A stretch of DNA of 7,245 nucleotides from assembly GCA_031279295.1 (NCBI GenBank), contig JAITIT010000066.1, positions 1 through 7,245 on the forward strand. The letters run 5' to 3'. Positions 1 through 4,914 of this stretch are shown in pieces (positions within the stretch are counted from its first letter, which is position 1; each line of letters starts with the position of its first letter). The notes under the pieces are model-generated. The model had not been told where the DNA came from and made no database searches. It saw only the letters and a program-made list of their open reading frames with translations. Made by a program: the position numbers and the translations under genes. The DNA is from Holosporales bacterium (GTDB lineage Bacteria > Pseudomonadota > Alphaproteobacteria > RUG11792).

Positions 1-361
1 TGCCACCACCATCCTCACCAGGTATCTCATCACCACCATCCTCACCAGGTAGCACATCCTCACCAAGCAGCCCATCATCACCATGTATCTCATCACCACC
101 ATCCTCACCAAGTAGCACATCTCCACCAGATAACTCATTACCACCATCCTCACCAGGTAGCACATCTCCATCAGGTATCTCATTACCACCATCCTCACCA
201 GGTAGCACATCTCCATCAGGTATCTCATCACCACCATCCTCACCAGGTATCTCATCACCACCATCCTCACCAGGTAGCACATCTCCATCAGGTATCTCAT
301 CACCACCATCCTCACCAAGTAGCACATCCTCACCAGGTATCTCATTACCTTCATCTCCATC
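1..361 (-). repeat. In-frame 45-bp tandem repeat built from 27-bp and 18-bp modules
   Basis: On the plus strand the units begin with CACCA and run 16-42 (27 bp), 43-60 (18), 61-105 (45), 106-150 (45), 151-195 (45), 196-240 (45), 241-267 (27), 268-312 (45), 313-330 (18), then a degenerate unit to about 361. Units 196-240 and 268-312 are identical, and 151-195 differs from them by one base. Each 45-bp unit equals one 27-bp plus one 18-bp module, and every unit length is a multiple of three, so copy-number change keeps the frame. The array continues past the left edge. The near-identity of the central units implies recent expansion or homogenisation, while outer units are more diverged. Confidence 0.95.
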
Positions 362-679
362 AAGTGGCTCATCATCTCTGCTACCTCCAACGAGCGGATC
401 CACCGTTTCATCACGCGCTTTAATGAATGGCCTACTGTAGCTTACTGCAGAAGAACTAGATCCATCTTGCTTCCGTGTTTTCCACCTTGTATGCGCTCTT
501 GCTGGTCTCCGTGAGCCACTACTGCTAACGCTACTAGTGCTACGATTGCTACTGACGCTATTTGCGTCATCATCGCGGAAACCATATCTCTGAGCTGCTA
601 TTGCTGCGTCACCATCTGTTGTGATAGCTATAATCGCTACCATGATTCCCATGGACATTAGTTTCGTTCTTATATTCAT
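1..679 (-). CDS. Exported acidic tandem-repeat protein (C-terminus outside window)
   Basis: This reading frame stays open from an ATG at 679 to the window edge (226 complete codons, no stop), so the C-terminus is missing. Residues 1-29 look like a Sec signal peptide: basic start MNIRTK, hydrophobic core around 7-20, and a likely cut near AAIAA (25-29). Next come a Ser-rich stretch (41-55), a basic stretch at 57-71 (RRPARAHTRWKTRK), and from about residue 107 to the edge a Gly/Asp/Glu-rich repeat made of a 9-residue module (GEDGGDEIP) and a 6-residue module (DGDVLP or GEDVLP). The start is supported by GGGAGG at 687-692, seven bases upstream. It is the last gene of a four-gene exported cassette. 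The design recalls the acidic tandem-repeat proteins (TRPs) of Ehrlichia, but known TRPs are type I substrates without a Sec signal, so orthology is not claimed. Function is unknown; a surface or secreted role at the host interface is inference. Confidence 0.85.
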   Translation of the reverse strand, partial: MNIRTKLMSMGIMVAIIAITTDGDAAIAAQRYGFRDDDANSVSSNRSTSSVSSSGSRRPARAHTRWKTRKQDGSSSSAVSYSRPFIKARDETVDPLVGGSRDDEPLDGDEGNEIPGEDVLLGEDGGDEIPDGDVLPGEDGGDEIPGEDGGDEIPDGDVLPGEDGGNEIPDGDVLPGEDGGNELSGGDVLLGEDGGDEIHGDDGLLGEDVLPGEDGGDEIPGEDGGG

Positions 680-697
680 CTTCCATCCTCCCTAAAA

Positions 698-749
698 TTA
701 ATCTTGCTATACGACTACACGTGTTAATCTTGCTATACGACTACACGTG
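698..749. repeat. Perfect 26-bp tandem duplication at a gene end
   Basis: Bases 698-723 and 724-749 are identical 26-mers (TTAATCTTGC...CTACACGTG on the plus strand). The second copy contains the last two codons and TAG stop of the minus-strand gene 741-1271, so the first copy is a non-coding echo of that gene's end placed between the stop and the ribosome binding site of the next gene. It adds 26 bp to the spacer between these two cassette genes. Confidence 0.97.
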
Positions 750-1271
750 CTCATTAAATTCATGATGTTCACATCTAACTTCCTTAGTGTAGTTCTTGCT
801 AACCACTACTTCCTCGAACGCTATGATGGCAGCTTGTAACCCGGCTAGCCTTCCGTGATTACCAAACATATCCAGTGTCTCTGCAATAAGGAATGCCGAT
901 AAAACCCCCAGCGCCGACCGGTTTTTCGTGTTGGACGGAAGTGTTATGATATATTCGAGTAGAGCGCTTTCATCCCGATGCATCGGCCTATACCTAGTGA
1001 TGTCCCAGTATTGTGCATAGATACGTGTAAGTGCATCTATTAGCGCTGTGGCACCATCTCGGGCTGCCTCCAATTTATCCGCCACACACTTATTCGCTAG
1101 CCTACTATTTAGTACAACCAGTGGGCTCAGTGGAGCTATTGGTTGCGATGGATGATGTGATCTTCCATCGCTTCTATTTCCATCTACACTCGGCGCTTCA
1201 GAACCGTTGGATGCGCATGTGATTATCGCTGCTTGCAAAGCAATTATTATGGCCATTGTTTGTTTCTTCAT
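741..1271 (-). CDS. Small exported protein of unknown function (176 aa)
   Basis: Not recognised. Residues 1-20 form a signal sequence: MKKQ, then a hydrophobic core AIIIALQAAIIT ending at Cys19. The context IITC is a poor lipobox because Thr is at -1, so ordinary signal peptidase I processing just after it (near SNGSEA) is at least as likely as lipidation. Residues 21-50 are polar with several Ser, Pro and His. From about 52 to 176 the sequence looks like a helical bundle rich in Ala, Leu and Ile, with two later cysteines (C62, C167). Start: ATG at 1271 with GGGAGG at 1280-1285, eight bases away. The ribosome binding region almost touches the stop of the preceding cassette gene (TAG at 1290-1292), which suggests coupled translation. 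Envelope or secreted location is inferred from the signal peptide only. Confidence 0.8.
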   Translation of the reverse strand: MKKQTMAIIIALQAAIITCASNGSEAPSVDGNRSDGRSHHPSQPIAPLSPLVVLNSRLANKCVADKLEAARDGATALIDALTRIYAQYWDITRYRPMHRDESALLEYIITLPSNTKNRSALGVLSAFLIAETLDMFGNHGRLAGLQAAIIAFEEVVVSKNYTKEVRCEHHEFNEHV

Positions 1272-1289
1272 TGTATCGTCCTCCCCTCC

Positions 1290-1853
1290 CTAAAGTTCAT
1301 CCGCATTCCTTACGACTTCCTTGTCGTCAGGTTGCTCAAAGTTACATATCTCGTCGTTCTTAAACGCTACCGCTATATACAAAGTTGTCAGATTACGCAT
1401 GAGCGCATGTATCTCTCCGTACACTCTTACTGTTCCAACTAGGCCTTCACGCCATTCTATGTGCGCAGCTAACCACCCAAGGTCGAGAATTTCCCTTTCT
1501 ATGTTCTCCGGGTCGCTTCCTAGTCGCGCCGCTGCGTTGTGTTTTGCTTTGGATACCGCTACAACTTCTGCAGTTGCATGTATTGCCTGTGCACATTCTC
1601 TATATTGCTCCGCGCTCAGAATCACTTGCTTTATACACGTCCTTAGGTTTTCCAGAGCCTTTACCCTCCTACATTGGGGTATAGCCTGCAGAGGGTATAT
1701 ATGCCCATCATGTACGCTATGGAGCTCGCAGGAGCCTGGGGGAAACAGATTCTCGTCATCCCTATGTTTGGTCCTAGTCGCAGCTGTAGTTGCGTTGGTT
1801 ATTGTTAGTAACAACGTTGCTATAGCACACGTCGCTATTGTTCCCTTGATCAT
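1290..1853 (-). CDS. Small exported protein of unknown function (187 aa), Cys-containing
   Basis: Not recognised. The N-terminus has a clear signal peptide: MIKG, a hydrophobic core at 6-18, and likely cleavage after TTAA near residue 25. The mature part starts with a charged stretch (TRTKHRDDE) and then appears largely helical. Five cysteines remain after cleavage (C42, C61, C73, C87, C170), an odd number that could still give two disulfides in the periplasm or outside. The C-terminus is strongly acidic (EQPDDKEVVRNADEL). Start: ATG at 1851-1853 with GGGAGG at 1862-1867, eight bases upstream. It follows the 1889-2299 gene by 35 bp and precedes the 741-1271 gene by 18 bp, so co-transcription is likely. 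Its layout (signal, polar linker, helical domain) resembles both neighbours, and distant paralogy is possible, but I see no convincing alignment. Confidence 0.8.
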   Translation of the reverse strand: MIKGTIATCAIATLLLTITNATTAATRTKHRDDENLFPPGSCELHSVHDGHIYPLQAIPQCRRVKALENLRTCIKQVILSAEQYRECAQAIHATAEVVAVSKAKHNAAARLGSDPENIEREILDLGWLAAHIEWREGLVGTVRVYGEIHALMRNLTTLYIAVAFKNDEICNFEQPDDKEVVRNADEL

Positions 1854-1888
1854 TTTTCTTTCCTCCCAAATTCTTTTTATTTTGATAT

Positions 1889-2299
1889 TTAGTATACTGC
1901 CCGTTGCTGTGCCAGCAATGTTTCAGCTGTTTGAGCTGCTAGTATCGTGGCTAATTCAGCTAGCTGATCAGAAACTACCGCGGCAAGTACGCCGGTGTTT
2001 TGGCCGAAATCTTTCAAGCCACTCTGTACTCGTCTATATACCTCTGCAGCCGTGACCAATAGGTTGTACACATCATCAAGTTTTTTTGTAAGCGACACTA
2101 ACGTGCTACGAAGCTCTGCTTGTTGCCTTTTGTCAACTGGTACTCCAGCAAATGATTTTTCATCTCCTCCAGCATCCAATTTGCGCTCAATAGTATCATC
2201 GTTATCGCTACTAAATGTTGCTGACCGTGATCCCAGTGCTGATGTGACTACGCATACAACCATACCCGCTGCTACGCAGAACTCACTGATCCTCCCCAT
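1889..2299 (-). CDS. Small exported helical protein of unknown function (136 aa)
   Basis: Not recognised; first gene of the exported cassette. Residues 1-23 are a probable signal peptide: MGRISEF, core CVAAGMVVCVVTSA, with a cut after ALG (21-23). A short polar acidic region follows (SSDNDDTIERKLDAGGDE), then residues 56-134 form what looks like a continuous helical or coiled-coil domain with heptad-like Leu/Val/Ala spacing. There are no cysteines in the mature part, unlike the next two gene products. Start: ATG at 2297-2299 with GGGGAG at 2309-2314, nine bases upstream. A second GGGAGG at 2318-2323 is too far away to serve this ATG. A promoter-like element lies just upstream at 2334-2363. 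Function cannot be assigned; secretion to the periplasm or beyond is inferred. Confidence 0.78.
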   Translation of the reverse strand: MGRISEFCVAAGMVVCVVTSALGSRSATFSSDNDDTIERKLDAGGDEKSFAGVPVDKRQQAELRSTLVSLTKKLDDVYNLLVTAAEVYRRVQSGLKDFGQNTGVLAAVVSDQLAELATILAAQTAETLLAQQRAVY

Positions 2300-2331
2300 T
2301 ATCGTTGTCTCCCCTATCCTCCCTTGTGTTT

Positions 2332-2360
2332 ACAGGATATCAACGGGCACATTATCCTGT
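2332..2360. promoter_or_regulatory. 8-bp perfect inverted repeat overlapping the cassette promoter
   Basis: ACAGGATA (2332-2339) and TATCCTGT (2353-2360) are perfect inverted repeats separated by 13 bp, so the half-sites are centred 21 bp apart, about two helical turns. One half covers the -10 box and the other overlaps half of the -35 box. That placement is typical of an operator for a dimeric regulator, but the regulator is unknown. A hairpin with a 13-base loop is an alternative reading. Confidence 0.5.
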
Positions 2361-2363
2361 CAA
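2334..2363 (-). promoter_or_regulatory. Probable promoter of the four-gene exported cassette
   Basis: Read on the minus strand, a perfect -35 TTGACA (2358-2363) is followed after 18 bp by TATCCT (2334-2339), four of six matches to TATAAT. The expected start of transcription near 2327 would give a leader of about 28 bases before the ATG at 2299. The sequence upstream of the -35 is A/T-rich. It lies in the 126-bp gap between prfA and the cassette, in which I see no gene and no clear terminator. Confidence 0.55.
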
Positions 2364-2425
2364 TCACAAAAGCGAAAATAATTTTAGTACACTTATCGCC
2401 AGCTTCGAGGAGAGAACAAATGTTG

Positions 2426-3490
2426 TTACTTCAAGGCCTCCGCCTGCACATGCTCAATGAGCTTGCCTATGATTTCATCGAGTGATGACCCATCCATGAT
2501 CTTCTCTATCTTATATAATGTGAGATTGATACGGTGGTCCGAGACTCTACCCTGTGGGAAATTATAGGTACGGATACGCTCGGATCTATCTCCGCTTCCA
2601 ACCTGCAGCCTCCGGCTTTCTGAACGTGAAGCATCTTGCTTCTGCTTCTCATTCTCATAGATCTTAGCCCTCAGGATTTTCATAGCCCTGGAGCGATTCT
2701 TATGCTGAGACCTCTCATCCTGCATGGTAACCACAGTTCCAGTTGGAATATGCGTAATCCTAACAGCACTATCAGTTTTGTTAACGTGCTGCCCCCCAGC
2801 ACCAGATGCTCTGTATGTATCAATCTGCAAATCCTTTTCGTCTATGTGAACATCTACCTCCTCGGCTTCTGGTAAGACCGCGACTGTTGCAGCGGATGTA
2901 TGTATGCGGCCAGCCGCCTCGGTTTCAGGTACCCTCTGCACTCTGTGTACTCCTGACTCAAATTTTAATCTTGCAAAGACACCTACACCTGATATACTAG
3001 CACTAGCGCCTTTAATCGCGCCAATACCGCTTTCATGAAATTCTAGCACCTCGAACGTCCAGCCGTGGATGGCTGCGTAGGATGAGTACATCCTGAACAG
3101 GTCAGCTGCAAAGAGGCCGGCCTCATCGCCGCCGGTACCAGCTCTGATTTCTAGTATCACTCCCTTCTCATCATCAATGTCCTTTGGGAGTAGAAGCACC
3201 TTAATCTTCTGTTCGATGTCAGCGATTGTACCCTTCAGGAATTTCGCCTCGTCGAAGGCCATGTTCCTAATTTCAGGATCATCAGACTTCATGAGCTCGT
3301 CGGCTTCGCGTAACTCAAGTTCCTTGCTCTGCAGTTTCTTGATTTCGTTGGCAATTCCAGAGAGGTCAGAATGTTCTTTCGACAAGCTTATATACTCGTT
3401 ACGATCGAGGGAGGAACTGTCGTTGAGTGCTGAACTGATCACTTCGTACCTCTCCAGGATGGAGACTAGCTTGTCTTTGGAATTGTTCAT
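2426..3490 (-). CDS. prfA: Peptide chain release factor 1 (RF1)
   Basis: RF1 enters the ribosomal A site at UAA and UAG stop codons and triggers release of the finished protein in the cytoplasm. At 354 aa it has the usual RF1 length. Visible landmarks are the helical N-terminal domain (1-100), the GTGGDEAGLFA block (118-128), the stop-codon recognition tripeptide PET at 188-190 (the PxT of RF1; RF2 carries SPF instead), the RIHTSAATVAVLPE block (195-208), and the catalytic GGQ at 232-234 inside GAGGQHVNKTDSAVR. Gln234 is the residue normally methylated by PrmC. The ATG at 3490 overlaps the stop of the upstream membrane-protein gene by four bases (ATGA), and no good ribosome binding site precedes it, so translation probably depends on termination of the upstream gene. 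The sequence looks intact. Confidence 0.98.
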   Translation of the reverse strand: MNNSKDKLVSILERYEVISSALNDSSSLDRNEYISLSKEHSDLSGIANEIKKLQSKELELREADELMKSDDPEIRNMAFDEAKFLKGTIADIEQKIKVLLLPKDIDDEKGVILEIRAGTGGDEAGLFAADLFRMYSSYAAIHGWTFEVLEFHESGIGAIKGASASISGVGVFARLKFESGVHRVQRVPETEAAGRIHTSAATVAVLPEAEEVDVHIDEKDLQIDTYRASGAGGQHVNKTDSAVRITHIPTGTVVTMQDERSQHKNRSRAMKILRAKIYENEKQKQDASRSESRRLQVGSGDRSERIRTYNFPQGRVSDHRINLTLYKIEKIMDGSSLDEIIGKLIEHVQAEALK

Positions 3491-4608
3491 TGGTAGTCGT
3501 GAGCTATTGATGAGATTGTCTTTGAGACCATCCGAAGTTCCTTACCGAGGCTATCGATTATCTGGTCCTTATTTGCGTTGGAGCTTTGGATAACTCCGTT
3601 CATCAGCGTCTCAATCGCTTCAAGTTTTCTTAATATATCGCACCAGATGTTATCATTCTGCTGTTGTGTACCCTTGATGACTAGCTCGTGTAGTTCCATT
3701 TGGTTCCTGGTAATTACCCTCACGGCATCCTGGTGCATTGCGATGGTATCGGTGAGCTTCGAGATCTTCTGGGCCACGTCCTTCTGTAGGTTGATGATCG
3801 ACGTCCTGTTTCCATCGAGGTCATTCAGCTGTTGCTGGAAGGCGTATATCGTTTCCACGGTCTTCTCCAACAACCCCATCGAGAACACGGGACCATGGAA
3901 CTCCTGGTAGTTATCAATAGCATCGAAACTCATGGTGTATTTTGAGAGCCATTCCTCGATAGCCTCTAGAAATTTGTCGGACGCTCTCTTGAAGTTAACG
4001 TTTAGGAATCCGATGATGAGTGAGCTAGACAGCCCGAAGAGCGAGCAGCCAAAAGCTATTCCCATCCCGGATAACGGGATCTTCAAGCTGTCTTTAAGTT
4101 TTGTGAATGACTCAGATGCTCCCGTTTCTTCGATCCCAAGATTATCGATGATATTAGCGACGTTCCCTATCGTATGAGATAACCCCCAGAATGTACCGAG
4201 GAGCCCAAGGAAAATCAGGAGCCCAGTAATATACCGCGGGAACGATGAGGCGTCGTCCATCTTCTTTTCGATACTGCTAAGGATTGTCTGCAGCTTCGCC
4301 TGGGATACCATCTTGTTGTTCTTCGATATGTACAATGTCAGTGGACGTAGAAGCTTGAAATTTTGGAGTTCCTGCCGTGTCACCTTATCGAAGCTTCTAA
4401 GCTTGGAGTGTTCCGCTCCCATCAAAATAAGCCTACTGTATATGAATACTATCCCAACAACAAAGCTGCCTATGATCACCGAGTTAATAGGGACGTTGTA
4501 GAGGAACGAGCTTTCCAGGATATCGAACAGTCTGAAGACTACAGCAGCGACAAGCGCCAGGAATATGGAGATTCTGATCAGGCAGGAGCCGCTGATGCTC
4601 AGTCTCAT
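3487..4608 (-). CDS. MotA/TolQ/ExbB-family membrane protein with a long cytoplasmic tail
   Basis: A 373-aa protein with four predicted membrane segments at about 9-28, 43-62, 126-145 and 180-204, the topology of MotA-type proton channels. GLLGTFWGL (135-143) matches the family signature GLFGTVWGI of ExbB; the paired fourth segment reads PLSGMGIAFGCSLFGL (178-193). In a by-eye alignment the ExbB pore threonine of this segment falls on Met182, so proton conduction is uncertain. Residues 205-373 form a charged helical tail with heptad-like stretches around 245-310, longer than in TolQ or ExbB. Family members use a proton gradient to drive work across the envelope through a partner (TolR, ExbD or MotB); no partner gene lies in this window. 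Start: ATG at 4606-4608 with AGGA at 4616-4619, seven bases upstream. It overlaps prfA by four bases. The exact subfamily is not assigned. Confidence 0.82.
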   Translation of the reverse strand: MRLSISGSCLIRISIFLALVAAVVFRLFDILESSFLYNVPINSVIIGSFVVGIVFIYSRLILMGAEHSKLRSFDKVTRQELQNFKLLRPLTLYISKNNKMVSQAKLQTILSSIEKKMDDASSFPRYITGLLIFLGLLGTFWGLSHTIGNVANIIDNLGIEETGASESFTKLKDSLKIPLSGMGIAFGCSLFGLSSSLIIGFLNVNFKRASDKFLEAIEEWLSKYTMSFDAIDNYQEFHGPVFSMGLLEKTVETIYAFQQQLNDLDGNRTSIINLQKDVAQKISKLTDTIAMHQDAVRVITRNQMELHELVIKGTQQQNDNIWCDILRKLEAIETLMNGVIQSSNANKDQIIDSLGKELRMVSKTISSIAHDYQ

Positions 4609-4765
4609 ACAGTTGTCCTACCGACACCACACTGCAGTATATTCTATGATATCGAAACACCATTTGCCATTGTTATGAGCCAACCAATAGGAACAAGCAA
4701 CCTATCTCCCCCTCTACTTGTTGTATCCTGACAGTGGCTGATAGACGCAGGCTATCCTGATTATG
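4609..4765. other. Intergenic region between divergent membrane-protein and tRNA-Glu genes
   Basis: No open frame here has a convincing start. On the minus strand a TATACT (4636-4641) lies 27 bases before the ATG at 4608 and would place a transcript start just upstream of the AGGA ribosome binding site, but I find no good -35 at the right distance, so this promoter call is weak. The plus-strand promoter of tRNA-Glu follows at 4766. Confidence 0.35.
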
Positions 4766-4794
4766 TTTACGCCGACTAGCAAACGTACTATAAT
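4766..4794 (+). promoter_or_regulatory. Promoter of tRNA-Glu
   Basis: TTTACG (4766-4771; four of six matches to TTGACA) is followed after exactly 17 bp by a perfect TATAAT (4789-4794). A start near 4801 would leave a leader of about 25 bases before the tRNA, to be removed by RNase P. The perfect -10 and ideal spacing make it one of the two strongest promoter candidates in the window. Confidence 0.7.
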
Positions 4795-4826
4795 TAACAT
4801 AAGCGTGCGCAGATTACATATGCATC

Positions 4827-4902
4827 GTCTCCTTCGTCTAGGGGTCTAGGACACCGCCCTTTCACGGCGGCAACACGGGTTCAAATCCCGTAGGAGACGC
4901 CA
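4827..4902 (+). tRNA. tRNA-Glu (anticodon UUC), 3' CCA encoded
   Basis: All arms fold. The acceptor stem GTCTCCT (4827-4833) pairs with AGGAGAC (4892-4898). The anticodon stem CCGCC (4854-4858) pairs with GGCGG (4866-4870) around loop CTTTCAC, with anticodon TTC at 4861-4863. The T stem ACGGG (4875-4879) pairs with CCCGT (4887-4891) around loop TTCAAAT. The discriminator is G4899 and the CCA end is encoded at 4900-4902. The D arm carries the GG pair as expected. The anticodon reads GAA and GAG codons. It is the only plus-strand gene I can support and converges on dnaX with a 10-bp gap. Confidence 0.98.
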
Positions 4903-4903
4903 G

Positions 4904-4914
4904 TTTGTTTTTTT
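4904..4914 (+). terminator. T-tract after tRNA-Glu, shared with the dnaX stop codon
   Basis: TTTGTTTTTTT begins two bases after the encoded CCA. Together with the stable T-arm and acceptor stem just upstream it could end the tRNA transcript, although there is no separate hairpin. On the other strand its last bases provide the TAA stop of dnaX (4913-4915). Confidence 0.45.

Noticed and set aside
1..361. Possible CRISPR array because of the regular short repeats
   Set aside because: Units are contiguous with no unique spacers, vary in length by 9-base multiples, and keep one long open reading frame with a signal peptide.
1..361. RTX calcium-binding nonapeptide repeats
   Set aside because: The 9-residue module GEDGGDEIP does not fit GGxGxDxUx in any register: the second glycine position and the aspartate position are not kept.
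1233..1442. Short plus-strand open frame between two cassette genes
   Set aside because: It overlaps the strong minus-strand ribosome binding site and both flanking genes, and has no supporting start signal.
1321..2055. Long plus-strand open frame of 244 codons
   Set aside because: It is antisense to two minus-strand genes that have signal peptides and good ribosome binding sites; its predicted protein is low in charged residues and shows no domain-like features.
3487..4608. A Zorya-type defence system based on the MotA-like protein
   Set aside because: No ZorB-like partner, helicase or nuclease gene is present, and the gene is coupled to prfA in a housekeeping setting; only the tail length is reminiscent.
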